Source: Arion vulgaris
Taxonomy: Eukaryota > Mollusca > Gastropoda > Stylommatophora > Arionidae
Length of the DNA: 64,000 bases
Assembly (NCBI GenBank): GCA_020796225.1
Contig: CM036767.1
Location: 20,528,927 to 20,592,926 of the forward strand
Reading direction: 5' to 3'
Numbering within the stretch: position 1 is the first letter of the stretch; every line of letters starts with the position of its first letter. The notes under the pieces were generated by a model. It was not told the DNA's origin and searched no databases. It saw nothing but the letters and a program-made list of their open reading frames with translations. This document shows positions 42,015-53,485 of the stretch, in pieces. The position numbers and the translations under genes were made by a program.

Positions 42015-45000
42015 CTAATGAGAAAAGTAAACAAAGTTATAATGAGATGCAGTGTACAGAATAAGTGGTTCAACAGATTTAAATTGGTTATTGAACTTCT
42101 TCGATTGCCGCTGTCAATTCAGGCAGAAGCCATGACGTCTGGAATTGCATTTCTGACTGATTTTTGCGTGAGGGCTGCTTGGTTATTGAACCAATATCAT
42201 AGGTGCTCAATCCCCCTAATAGATATCAAAGGGTATGCATACTGATGGTTCCTGTGGCTCGCTGGTTAAACAAACTCTTTCTGTCCCTCAAGAATCCAGC
42301 TCTACTTGTACAAAGTGTAATTACAAACTTCCTAAATCGCTGGATTGACCCAACGTCAATTTTAGTGTTCTCATCCAACAGTAGGTCACCCAGAGACAAG
42401 AAAAATCCCATGTATCCACCCTAAACACAACAATCGATGCTTGTCTGTCCGCTCCCTTGTTGCCGCGAACATCAGCATGCCAAGAACAGTAGATCTATGC
42501 GAGTTTCTGGAGGTTGGAAACCTCTATAGACTATATCCACTCATACCAACATTAAGATTTCAATATCAACATTAAATGCTAAACTGCATATAAAACTAGA
42601 GATTGTATTGTCTATATCAATAAAAGTCTATTCAGTTTATAGTTTGTATTTCTATGATTTACCAAGCTTATTTGTGGCAACGTATGGGTGTGAAGCATGG
42701 ACATTTAATAAGCAGTGGAAAAACATATACATGTATGTGCTTTTGAATATAAGTGTTACAGAAGAGTCCTTTGTATTTCTTGGACAGAGAAGAGAGCAAA
42801 TATATCTATCCAGAAAGAACTCAAAATCAAGAAACTGCTGATGCTACAAATAAGAAGAAATTGAGATATTTTGACATATAAAAGACACAGGCTGGAAGAG
42901 GAAGACCATGAAAAGATGGATTCAGGATGTAACTGATGGTTTGAACATGACGGCTGCAGAGACAGAACATCTGGCCTATGAAAGAGAGAAATTCAGAGGA
43001 CTGTTAGGGTGGCAAAGTTCTGCTCAGGACAAGCTATTTGATGATGATATGTGGTGGTTTCTTTTTCTTTGTGATTGGTTTCATAGGATTGTCTACACTA
43101 TGAGGTGGGTTGCCTCTATGTAGCTGCATGTCAGCTGGATTTCCCCGTAGGTTCCCATAGCTTGCTCTGTAAGTTTTGTTTATGAGGCCATGTTTCATTT
43201 CATTTCATTGACTTAGGTATGATGTGCAGTCCTGTAGGATGTGCTCTGAAGTCTGTGTTTTGGTCCGACATACAAACTGAGCAGGCTTTATTCTGGGCAT
43301 GTGGTTATTTAAAACGTATGGGTAGAAATCAGACTTCAAATGGATTTGTTTATTCTCATATTGTTTAGAAAATTATTATCGATATAAGGGAAGACTGCAG
43401 TAAAACTATGAAGCAATAGCGAAACATGTAAAAACAAAGTACTGTAGTTTTAAAAAATACAAAAACGATGCACAGCAACGTTTTGACCAAAAGGCCTTTG
43501 TCAAGCAAAGGATACAAAAGAAGTGAATTTCTTAACTTCATACACGACACAGAAAATATTGAATCAGACAATAAATTCCTAACAACCCTAAAATGAAAAT
43601 CTGACTAAAAACAAATAACGAAATAAATGCAAAAAGTAGAAGTGGAAAAAAGAAGATAAACAATAAAAATCAAATCTATATAAAACATAAATACATTTAA
43701 CATATAGAGCAGCATTTCCCAAAGTGGGCAGTATCGACTCCCAGTGGATGCTGAAGCGTTAAAAGGGGGTGTAAGTGGGTTCCAAAGAATTTGGTGGGTA
43801 TTCAGGTGATTAGGGGGTCCGGTGGCTCCTTAAAGAAGAAATTAATAATAAATATTTTAAAATAAATTATTTTTGTGATTTTGCGATTGAATAATCATTT
43901 AAAATTTGAATTCTGCATTTTAATTCCTCTTATGCCCTGTCTTACACGATCCATATTTTCATCAATTTTCTATTTCATGAATATTATCATTTGAAAATTG
44001 ATCATGCATTACAGAAATATATATCAATTTTTATGTCAAAGAGAAAATATAGCAGGCATATAAGTAGGAGGGGGGCGTTGGAAAACTTATAATGTAGAGG
44101 GGGGCATTACAAAGTTTATGTTGTGCAAAGTGGGCCGAAAAGGTTTGGAAACCTATGATATAGAGCATGAGAAGAGAAAGTACTAAGAAGCAAATGGATG
44201 TAGTCCATAAGGTCACAAGGCACTATATAAAGATGTAAATTGATTTTCTAGAGCAAATTGACTTCGATCATCAGAGGAACATGATCGGATGGCAGTGACA
44301 TGGATATCACGAGCTCCCAAATGGTCCCTTCCATTGTAATGAGTGACTACAGGGGTCACAGAGCATTTACGTATATCACATAAATGATAACTAGTACTTT
44401 TGAGAGTGACTTTGTGATATTTCTTTTCATAGTAGAATTCTGCAATCACAAATTTTTCAAATGGTGGATCCAATATGGCAGAAAAATATTTCAACAATTT
44501 TATTGGCTATTCAAAAATGCAACTATGTTTTCTAGAAAAGAAATTTGACTTGGAGCAACTCAGGGACTGCCTGATGAGGAAGAATATTTCAGCATCCCTG
44601 ACCAGAGTAATACAGAGCTTCTACAAAAGCTGCAGGAACTATGTAAGGATATCAAACTAACGAAAACAGCAGTTTTGCAATACTTACTTTGGATACTCTA
44701 TTGCTGACATCAGTACGCTGAAGGCAGCTCTTCTTCTTCTTCTTTGCGTTCGTTCTTTACGACCAATTTTAATCACTCTGTGATATGTTTGATCTTTGCC
44801 AAGAACGTGTATACGTTGCACATTGGTTTGGTAGGCCCCTAAACGCATAGACTTCTACACATTTAGAACACATGCATTCGATTTCAGCCAAACCTCCTTA
44901 GTCGCCTCTTACGACATGCATGGCAGGTAACAGTGGTTCTATTCTTTACACCCCAAATTTAGGCCCGGTAACCACTCGGGCGAGAGCTGAAGGCAGCAAA

Positions 45001-48000
45001 AGACAAAGAAGTATGGAGAGTTCCTGTAGAAGTCTCATGTGTCACAGGGTATGACGAGAATTAACTAACTTCACATGCTCTGTAAATATATACTACCAAT
45101 AAAGATTCCCGTATTCACCTGGCATTTTAGGGTGAACACACACTAAAGTGCGGAGAGCCGCTGTAGCGTAGTTGTTAGTGAACTCGCTTCTCAAGGCTGG
45201 TGGTCTGGGTTCAGCTCCAGCAATGCGCGTGGAATTTTCCAGACCGCAACGGCTCTCAGGTCGACCCAGCCTCAACTGGGTACCAGACATGCTCTGGGAA
45301 AGTAAAGGCGGCCGGCGTGTTGCTGACCACATCACCCATCGTGTGCCGACGGTCAATGAAAAATACAGGCCTAACACTGTATTGACCTATATACCACGAG
45401 GTATGAAAGGGTTCCTTTACTCTTTTACTTTTTACACACTAAAGTACATTTTAGTGGACAGCACAGGTCATCTATGGTTAAATCAAATTACGCCTGCGTG
45501 TTGCTGGGGCTCGCAAGGTTAGAAAATAAGAGTAAGACAGCGACATACAAGGCATGAAATAAGAGGCGACTGATGTAGGGGCCTAGGGAAGTTACCATAG
45601 TAAACGTAGCAGAAACCAGATGTGCTGGCCTACTTGTAGGCACATAACTGGCACAATGTACAATCGCTCTTAGGGTCCTATCACATACAAATGACAAAGA
45701 GTGGTTTAACAAGTGGTCGGTATGGAGCATTTGAAGAAGAAAACAAATTAAATAGACAACAGCTTTTAAATTACCTGTAGTAAGTTCAAGCTAACAGGAT
45801 CAAGTTGTTTAACACTTGATGCTAGTTGATTTGTTTTCCAGTGAGGGAAAGTGGATTTAAAGTCTGGCAGACTAGACACCCCTGGCCAGGTTTCTTCAGT
45901 TGGTGTAGTCAAAGTTCTGTGAAATTAAAAGTAATTATACATTTCCACATGTTTTATCAAACTTTGTAAACTCAAAAATTTTAAGAAATTTTACTGCGTA
46001 ACATAAAACATAATTTATTACCTAAAAATGCGGAAAAGTTGATCTATTTCTGAATCTCCATGAAATAGGGCGCTTGTAGCCATTTCTGCAAAAATGCATC
46101 CAATACTCCATACATCTGCAGGCACCGAATAACGCTGAGCTCCAAGTAGAATTTCCGGAGCCCTGTACCACAATGTGACAACCTGATAAATGATTGTAAA
46201 TTGTAACATCTGTTTATGTTATGTTGAGACGTACATTTAGAGAAATCTTTATTTAATCTCTAAAGGCCTCATAAAAACTCTGCCAACATGATCGTAGTGC
46301 ATGCAGTTGTTGACATTTGAATAGGTTAAATTCAGTTTAGTTCTGCTGGTTGACATCATGCATTGGACAATGTTATTGGCGACACAACTCTAATAGTATT
46401 AATCATCTTGAAGAATGTGATACTTCGATCATATCCCTCTGATGATAGAAGTTGATTTGCATAGACAAATGTTTTTGTAGGCATGCCTCTTAGATTTGAG
46501 CAGGGATTTCCCGATGCTAGCATGTTTGCATTTCTTGTTTCATCTTCGAGGTCATTTACCTCATCAGTTTTGTTTGATTATGTCACTGTTGAACACTGGT
46601 TGGTTTGTCAAGAAGGACCCCACCGTAGGTGCAGCACAAACACTGTCGCACAGGCAAGAATCCTAAACTCCCATTTTCAAAACAAACCAAATTTGTTAGT
46701 CCTTTTTTACAATTTCTACCAGACTTCATCCAATTCCAACTTCGATACAATATAAAACACACACATATATATTACTTTAAAAAAAAAAAAATATCTTACG
46801 TTGAAATGAGCAAAATTCAGTCACAAAACACAACCATAATCTTGTAAACTGAAATTTAATTATTTTTAATAGAAAAAATCTAACACATACCTCATGCGTA
46901 TACACTCTAACAGGAATTCCAATAGCTCTTGCAAGACCAAAATCTGCAAGTTTTATTATACCACTGTCATTGATGAGCAAATTTTGTGGCTTAAGATCTC
47001 TGTGTAAGACCCTTCTTTTATGGCAATATAAAATGGCTTCTGTAATCTGGTACAAGTAACTCTGAAGAGAAATTACTAATTAGTTGAAATGGGTGAAACT
47101 GAAAATACAATCCTTAGTTAAAGAGTCAGGGATCAAGAGAGATAGTTAAAGAGTAATTCAGCAGTTAGAAATTTTTAGTATAATTTAAGTTTAAACTAAC
47201 AAATGCATAATAATTTTTTACGTCATTACTGTACATTCTGAGAGATTAACAGTAAAAGAATGAATTCACTAACATATCAACGATAGTTTATTAGAAATAA
47301 ACACAGATTAAATAATAGATTCATATAAAAGGAAAGGCACCTTAACCAGCATTGAATCCATCAGTCCGTCACCTGGAATGCTGTCTATGTATTTCTTTAA
47401 ATCCATAGACAAAAACTCAAACACCAGGTACAATTTGCTCTCCTGCATCAGAACATCTTCCAATCTGGTAACAGATGTTAGACACATGTTCATTTACAAT
47501 TTCATACAGCTCATTTTCTATTTCACAAAGTTAATTCAATATTTCATATAATTCATTTTCCAATTGAACTGGTAGGAAAACAAAGATCCGAATACTAAGA
47601 GCATGCATACTACCAGTGGCAACGTATGGATGTGAAACATGGACATTTAACAAGGCAGTGAAAAAACATGTGCTTTTGAATATAAGTGTTACAGACGAGT
47701 TCTTTGTATATTATAGGCAGAGAAGAGAACAAATAGATCTATCCAGAAAGTACTCAAAATGAAATAAAATTGGCTGATGATACAAATAAGAAACAGAAAA
47801 TTGAAGTATTTTGGACATATAAAAAGACACGGAAGGTTGGAGAAAACCATTATGAAAGGAGGCATCCCAGCAAAGAGGTAGACAACCATAGATTCAGGAT
47901 GTAACTGATGATTTGAACATGACTGCTGCAAAGGTTGTCATCTAGCCTATGGGAGAGAGAAATTTCAAAGGACTGTTAGGGTGGCAAAGTTCTGCTCAGG

Positions 48001-51000
48001 ATAAGCTATTTGATGATTATGATATATATAATACTCTCACATTAAGGGATCCTGGATACAAAAGAGAGCTAATTTGTTTCCACTGAAGAACAAAATGTCC
48101 AAGATGATTAATAGGATTGGAGTAATAAGATCTCCAGAAATATTAACAAACAGGAAGCAACGATGGCGATGGATAAGACACACAATGAGAAGACCGACCG
48201 GAAGCATTGCAAGACAGGCACTATTTTGGAACCCGCATGGAAAGAAGCATAAGGGAAGGCCTAGACGAACCTGGAGAAGAGGGCTGGAGGCTGATATTAA
48301 AAGGATAGGTAAAACATGGAAAGAATTGGAAGGGATGGCAAGAGAGAGAAGAGCTGGAAGAAGTTTGTTGAAGACCTGTGCTCCGTTGGGATTTGAAAGG
48401 TGAAGAAGGTAAGAAATTAACTACATGTAAAATATTAACAGTCTAAGCTAGAGGTGGATAGACAGGTAATCTTACAACAAGCAGAACATTTTAATAGACC
48501 TACAGAACATCACATGCACGAGAGAATTAATAGACTAGTGGCAGACACTAGGAAAGATAGAAAACAATGCTGTATGTGCAAAATAAAAATTGGTATAGTT
48601 ACCTAACAAACATAAAATGGGACAAATTCAGAAGTGATGAAATTGGAGAAATGTCTGGTCAACCACTAGTAACAACTGTTATAAGAAGGAGAAAATGGAC
48701 ATATGTTGAGAGTAAGTTGAGAAGTACCAGGTCATGGAAGATATGGTTTCTGGAATATGAGGCAGGGGATCTTCTTCTTCTTCTTTGCGTTCGTTCTTCA
48801 CAACCAATTTTAATCAATCTTTGTGATATGTTTGATTATTACCAAGAACGTGTATACGTTGCACATTGGTTTGGTAGGCCCCTAAACTCATAGACTTCTA
48901 CATGTTTAGGACACGTGCATCCGATTTCAGCCAAACCTCCTCAGTCGCCTCTTATGACATGCGTGGCAGGTAACAGTGGTTCTATTCTTTACACCTCAAA
49001 TTTGGGCACCGGTAACCACGTGGCAGGGGATGATTATGATGATGGTGGCAGCAGGATATCAAAGAAACATTGAAGATGATGTTGGAGGAGGTAGGAGAAC
49101 TTGCTAGAGACAGAGAGTTTTTAAGGCAGACTGTGATAAAAGCAATATTTTGCAAGGGGTATGCTACTACTTGGCCTTGAGAAGAAGTGATCAAAGAATA
49201 ACAAAGCTGGCATTGAAGTAGGAGCAAATGGTCCAAGAAAGAAATCACGCCCTAAGGAAACCCGGAAGTGAACTTTACTGAAAGAGGCCAGAAATATCAA
49301 ACTCAATTCCGTAGAAAAGATTGAGCGAGTTGTCTAGGACAGAGTGGTATGGCGAAATTATTTGCATGTCCTATGTAATAATAGTATATATATATATATG
49401 CAAATTATGACAACTGAGCTTTTCTGCTGACCCAGAATTTTATACTAGAACCCAGAGATATTAAAGGCATTCTTCATTCAGAAAACTAATAGTGAATGTC
49501 CTGAGTTGCATGATGTGTTACTGCAAGACAAAAGTGAACAAAGTATCACATGGTCACATTGTATTTTCAATCATGAAAAGTACTACAAAAATATCTGGAG
49601 CATCAAGCTCAATTTGTCAATCTTTTTAACAACTGCATTCCATTATTAATACATAAAAGTAAAACCCTATGACATTTGGCAAAATGCTGCAGTCCCAAAG
49701 ACATGACAATATTTTTTTTTAAAAAGACTAAAATAAAGGAAGACATGGGAATTTACATAAATAATGCTGATATCTTTGGCTGTGCATGCATATCTTTTAT
49801 ACCTGCACTTCAAAGTGTGGGACAAGGTAAAAATATGCACCAAGGCTTACAATACTATATTTGGATGATGGAGCTCTCTCAAAATAGAAATTTCTCTGAT
49901 GGCTGTTGAAGGCACACCCTCATCTTCTGATTCCAGTCGAATCTTTTTCAGTGCAACAAGACGGTTGGTCTTCTTATGTCTGCCTTTATAGACAACACCA
50001 TATGTGCCTGAAAATGTGAAAATAATATCTGAGCTGTATTTTCTACTTATTTCTTTTCATTCCTAATAAAGCTACAACTTATCACTAACATTCATATTAG
50101 TTTTTCATATGAATAAATGAAATTTGGCTATTTACTTAATTCTAATATAATGTCATATAGCATATGCAGCTTCTACAAAGACTTCATGCCCGCCTGTTTT
50201 TTTACACCCGCATTACTTCCTACATTGCACATCTCCAAGTTTGCTACTTTTGGTCTTCCTTTTTCTCTTTTTTTTTTTACTTGGTGTCCATGTGATGGTT
50301 GTTCTCAGGTATGTCAGGTTCATTCTCATTGATTGATTGGACCATCATCAATGCACTTCGGTGAGTAACCATGTATACTCCAATCTCTTTCTTACACAGG
50401 AAGATCTCAGCTGCAGTGCATGAGCTCTGTAGCACCGAGACGGTCCCCTATGTCTTCTTCTTCTGCGATCAACTTTGCTATGCGACTACTCCGGTATGTG
50501 TCATAAACAGGGCGGTGCGTTTGAGGTCTTCACCAGTTTCCCATAGTTTGCCTTGTAGTGTTGTTTCTGTTGGCCAGATCTCCAATCTCTCACTACTCAG
50601 ACTAGGGCATTCTTGCAGGATGTGCTCTGGGTCCCCTATGTAATTTTGAAGATGGTGAAGAAATTTGATAGATATCTTCATTCACGTATCATGCCCTAGG
50701 CATTTTCCATGTCTAGTTTTTTAAGGATATTTTCCATGCTTTCTAATTTGGCTAATGTGAGGGGTTTATTCGGTTTGCTTGTTGAGTCTGGTGTGTCATG
50801 TTCTTAGAAGATTATGTTTTGCTCCCTGTATCACAGTTAGTTGATAATAAAGTCATTTCTGTATACATGGTGCATTCGGCAGATCCTTTTGTTCATCAGT
50901 TCAGCCATATTGGGCACACAAATACCATCTGTTGTCCCACCCTTTGCAACGAGACAGCTGACATGTTGACAAAGGCTGGCTACCACAGACAGACACCAGT

Positions 51001-53485
51001 ATGACATATGAGGAAGTGAAAGCACAGATAAAAATGGCTTATGAGAACAGATGGATGAGAGAACACTCAGGTCAACAACAAAGATTATGCCTACTACCAA
51101 CTCAATAGAGAAGAACAGGCTGTCTTATTTCAGTTACGAACTGGGTAGAATAGGCTGAGGTACCATCTGTTCAACTAGTACAAGATAGGCGCTGCTGACA
51201 TATGCACATGCAGCACCAGCAAAATGACAGAGAGACACATCCTCCAAGAGTGTCCAACATACAATAAACAGATAAAACACTCATGACCAACCACCATGTC
51301 AATCCAAGACAAGCTATATAGAAATGTACAGACTCCAGTTGATCACTGACTACTTTAGAAGCATACAAGTTGATGTCTGAAAACATTAGAAGTTCCACCC
51401 CATCCGAAATGTTACAGTGATGTTTGGTCTACAACTGCTCATTTGTCTGCATGTCTTAGATTACAGATCAAACTTCTTACTGTGGTCTATCACCCATTCT
51501 GTCAGGCTAAATACTCATTTAAATTCGCAATTTGTGACTGTATCATGCACACAACATACATAAGCTGTTTGTTGTTTATAGGATTAGAACCTCATGACAC
51601 AGCCTTTGCAACCTCAGAACAAGTCTTTTGGTTATATAAGGGTGTGTTGGCCAACAAACACAAGAAGAAGAATTATGTAATATGTGTAAACACACATTCT
51701 CACCATCTGATCAAACTCTGATGTCCAAGAGAACAAGGGATTGATAGTTTTAACTAAATTTTGAAGAGCCATGGAATAATATTTGACAAAGCAATACACC
51801 TAATACAAGAAAAACTGCTCCATCTCAAACATTTCTTCTTTGATCACTTACAGTGACAAAATTGTGACATCATCAAGAGAATTACATTGTAAAATTATGC
51901 TAGGACTGTAGTATACGCACATCTCCTTCTTCTTCTTTGCATTCGTTCTTTACGACCAATTTTAATCACTCTGTGTGAAATGTTTGATCTTTACCAAGAA
52001 CGTGTATACGTTGCACATTAGTTTGGTAGGCCCCTAACGCATAGACTTCTACACATTTAGGACATGTGCATCCGATTTCAGCCAAACCTCCTTAGTCGCC
52101 TCTTACGACATGCATGGCAGGTAACAGTGGTTCTATTCTTTACACCCCAAATTTGGGCCCCGGTAACCACTCGGGTGATACGCACATCTGATTTCGGCAA
52201 TCATTTCTGTCAGACTAGTCTTTCCTATCCTTTGGCTGCCCTAAAAAAAACTGCAGTGCAGCAGTTATTTGATGTCAGAGTTGTCTGTCTTGGGAAAGCT
52301 GTCTTTCAAGGTCAACCAGTTTTCAATATTTGGGTTTGTTTGAAGAATTCTTTCTAAAAGCATATAAGTTGCTTGTGTTCGTTCTTATCAACCAATATTT
52401 GTGATTAGTGTTGTTTGAGCAGAGAAAATGATTGCGTTTCATCCACGTTATGCCCCCCTATGCATGAAGGACTTGCACATCTGAATTTTGGTCTTATCCA
52501 ACAGGGCACAAATTTATACAGAAAGGTAATGGTAAGATTTTACAAACAAAAATTCCTCACTTTAAAGTACGACATCAGATTTGAATGGTCATAGTGAGAC
52601 CTGTCTGAGCTAACTCATACCAGAAAGCATTTATCAAAAGGTTATACCTTGTATCTAGTCATTCAGCTCTGTCATTTCCACCAAGATGTACAACTTTCTA
52701 CCTAACAAGCTGTAATTAGTGTCCATTGTGATGGGGACTGCCTAGAGTAGTTGATAGTAGCTCGGCCTGCTAGATGTGAGACGCCTCATAGCTCGGGTTC
52801 GAACCTACTGTCCGGCATTTGTTCGAGTCCCTGGTCTTACTCAGGACGATAACGTGAGTACCTCTGAAGTTGGAGAAAATCTGCCTGTATGGCGAGGGAA
52901 TACTAATTACGAGTACATTGAGCACACGGCTGCCAGTGTAAAGTAATTTACAATGTGCACGCTGCTGCCATTGTAAGAAATTGGAAGAACAGATTTTCAC
53001 GCAAAAATCAGTTTCAGAGATGAAACTTCGTCTGAGTTGAAAGCGGACGAAAGAAAAAAAAAAAAGAAAAAAAAAAAAAAGTGTCCATTGTAAGACTGTC
53101 TCTAAGTTTACTGTATTTAATTACTTAGTTTTGTCAAAACTAATGTGTGGTTCTAATTTAGATGCATTGCTTTTTAATCACTTTTTATATAGCATTGATA
53201 AATGGAAGAAGGCAAGAGGAAGACCACGTAAAAGATGGTTAGATGGCATAGCAGAATCCTGTGAAAGAGCAAAAATAACAATCACCCAAGCCACCAGAAC
53301 AGCGCAAAACAAAAACCACGACACTGGGCAACAACCCGGTAGCAGTGTGATGACAAAAGAAGATAAATGGTTGCAAATTAAATGGTTCCAGATCTTTTTG
53401 TTTCATCTCTCTCAGAATGATAATTAGATTAGAATGTTCACAATTTACCTTCTCCAATTTTTTCAATTTTCGAATAAGCATCCAT
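41886..53485 (-). CDS. Cdk1: Cdk1 (cdc2) gene, cyclin-dependent kinase 1, 7 coding exons, complete
   Basis: Master mitotic Ser/Thr kinase that works with A- and B-type cyclins. Exons: 53485-53449, 50007-49851, 47464-47341, 47061-46891, 46182-46022, 45916-45775, 42014-41886; total 306 codons plus TGA. All introns are GT-AG and all phases agree. Visible motifs: glycine loop GEGTYGVV with the inhibitory Thr14/Tyr15 pair, PSTAIRE cyclin-binding helix, HRDLKPQN catalytic loop, DFGLA, the T-loop threonine in RVYTHEV, WYRAPE and [19 protein letters not shown] and [11 protein letters not shown] resemble insect Cdk1 more than Cdk2. The C-terminus ends in [15 protein letters not shown]. Compared with fly Cdk1 the segment [10 protein letters not shown] is one residue short. 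The full-length intact frame argues for a working gene. Confidence 0.96.
42620..43060 (+). mobile_element. LINE RT C-terminal remnant (EAWTFNK family)
   Basis: [40 protein letters not shown], then [46 protein letters not shown]. In Cdk1 intron 6. Confidence 0.78.
43085..43330 (-). mobile_element. LINE C-terminus (EHILQ family)
   Basis: The minus strand reads [20 protein letters not shown] then [11 protein letters not shown], followed by decay. Confidence 0.6.
43375..44400 (-). mobile_element. Penelope-like element, 3' half, split by hAT
   Basis: The minus-strand ORF from about 44400 reads [49 protein letters not shown], homologous to the end of the GIY-YIG ORF at 56.7-56.9 kb. The 3' tail continues to the ACTGCAGTAAAACTATG end near 43400. 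A hAT element sits at 43710-44157. Confidence 0.82.
43710..44157. mobile_element. hAT non-autonomous element, 448 bp
   Basis: Ends CAGCATTTCCCAAAGTGGGC and, from the other side, CATAGGTTTCCAAACC, with TIR-like GGGCCGAAAAGG. Perfect 8-bp target duplication ATATAGAG at 43702-43709 and 44158-44165. CAG---TTCCCAAAGTGGGC is a common hAT terminus. Confidence 0.85.
44470..45110 (+). pseudogene. gene-like fragment of unknown identity, split by SINE-A, ending in AATAAA
   Basis: One frame reads [20 protein letters not shown] then KFDLEQL; a shifted frame continues [40 protein letters not shown]. After the SINE a frame [20 protein letters not shown] then YDEN ends in a stop, followed by AATAAA at about 45100. 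It could be a processed pseudogene or unrecognised terminal exons. I cannot name the family. Confidence 0.35.
44729..44985 (-). mobile_element. SINE-A, full-length
   Basis: Perfect 12-bp target duplication GCTGAAGGCAGC at 44717-44728 and 44986-44997. Confidence 0.93.
45154..45432 (+). mobile_element. SINE-C, best-preserved copy
   Basis: GCTGTAGCGTAGTTGTTAGT, GGTTCAGCTCC (B box), AGGTCGACCCAGCCTCAACT, TGCCGACGGTCAATGAAAAA, CACGAGGTATGAAAGGGTTC. Confidence 0.88.
45490..45738 (+). mobile_element. SINE-B
   Basis: GCCTGCGTGTTGCTGGGGCT, GAGGCGACTGATGTAGGGGC, GGCACATAACTGGCACAATG, GTGGTCGGTATGGAGCATTT. Immediately 3' of the Cdk1 exon 6 donor. Confidence 0.87.
45775..45916 (-). CDS. Cdk1: Cdk1 exon 6
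   Basis: Encodes [20 protein letters not shown], then [20 protein letters not shown], then VSLNLLQ. A SINE-B copy ends only about 37 bp downstream of its donor. Confidence 0.95.
46022..46182 (-). CDS. Cdk1: Cdk1 exon 5
   Basis: Encodes [20 protein letters not shown], then [20 protein letters not shown], then [13 protein letters not shown]. Donor GTAATAA. Confidence 0.97.
46210..46760. other. Cdk1 intron 4, nothing recognised
   Basis: A 90-residue plus-strand frame (46483-46755) shows no domain. No repeat partner seen. Confidence 0.35.
46891..47061 (-). CDS. Cdk1: Cdk1 exon 4 (catalytic loop, T-loop)
   Basis: Encodes [20 protein letters not shown], then [20 protein letters not shown], then [17 protein letters not shown]. 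Catalytic Asp (HRD), Mg-binding DFG and the activating Thr in YTHE are all present. Confidence 0.97.
47341..47464 (-). CDS. Cdk1: Cdk1 exon 3
   Basis: Encodes [20 protein letters not shown], then [20 protein letters not shown], then K. The [11 protein letters not shown] hinge is diagnostic of Cdk1 rather than Cdk2. Acceptor TTACCAG, donor GTGCCT. Confidence 0.97.
47590..48025 (+). mobile_element. LINE RT C-terminal remnant (EAWTFNK family)
   Basis: [50 protein letters not shown] end and TTCTGCTCAGGATAAGCTAT. Multiple stops and frameshifts. Confidence 0.72.
48055..48415 (+). mobile_element. LINE ORF C-terminus, 109-residue open frame
   Basis: [19 protein letters not shown] start, [55 protein letters not shown]. 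Still fully open, so comparatively young. Confidence 0.82.
48500..49380 (+). mobile_element. LINE tail split by SINE-A
   Basis: 5' part [20 protein letters not shown]; 3' part after the SINE ends KIERVV and GGTATGGCGAAATTATTTGC, matching 57780-58190 and 15380-15850 in reverse. It ends before a TA dinucleotide run at 49385. Confidence 0.55.
48771..49021 (-). mobile_element. SINE-A, full-length
   Basis: Perfect 10-bp target duplication GGCAGGGGAT at 48761-48770 and 49022-49031. Confidence 0.93.
49851..50007 (-). CDS. Cdk1: Cdk1 exon 2 (ATP loop and PSTAIRE)
   Basis: Encodes [20 protein letters not shown], then [20 protein letters not shown], then [11 protein letters not shown]. It contains Tyr15, the catalytic lysine in VALKK and the PSTAIRE helix. 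Acceptor TTTTCAG, donor GTAAGC. Confidence 0.97.
50330..50700 (-). mobile_element. LINE C-terminus (EHILQ family) with an attached repeat
   Basis: The minus strand reads [20 protein letters not shown] then [20 protein letters not shown], the typical end of RNase-H LINEs. 50330-50460 matches 40280-40400. Confidence 0.7.
50940..51400 (+). mobile_element. LINE ORF2 C-terminus
   Basis: Pieces: [35 protein letters not shown]-like, [13 protein letters not shown] / [13 protein letters not shown] (frame-shifted). Degenerate. Confidence 0.6.
51925..52177 (-). mobile_element. SINE-A, full-length
   Basis: Perfect 12-bp target duplication ATACGCACATCT at 51913-51924 and 52178-52189. Confidence 0.93.
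52745..53085 (+). mobile_element. tRNA-derived SINE (SINE-E relative) with poly(A)
   Basis: B box GGGTTCGAACC at about 52794, CTGCCTGTATGGCGAGGGAA, CACGCAAAAATCAGTTTCAG, then an A-rich tail of about 30 nt. Lies in Cdk1 intron 1. Confidence 0.75.
53190..53365 (+). mobile_element. LINE C-terminus (GRPRKRW family)
   Basis: [55 protein letters not shown]. It ends about 85 bp downstream of the Cdk1 exon 1 donor (that is, in intron 1). Confidence 0.8.
53449..53485 (-). CDS. Cdk1: Cdk1 exon 1 (start codon)
   Basis: A 37-nt coding exon reading [12 protein letters not shown], too short for ORF finding. The ATG is fixed by homology to the invariant Cdk1 N-terminus. Donor GTAAAT. A weak acceptor-like TTACAAG abuts the ATG, so a separate 5' UTR exon is possible. 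Confidence 0.92.

Noticed and set aside
46018..47493. Cdk2 rather than Cdk1
   Set aside because: [10 protein letters not shown] and GCIFAEM recall Cdk2, but [26 protein letters not shown] and SAKDILEH are Cdk1-like, especially insect Cdk1.
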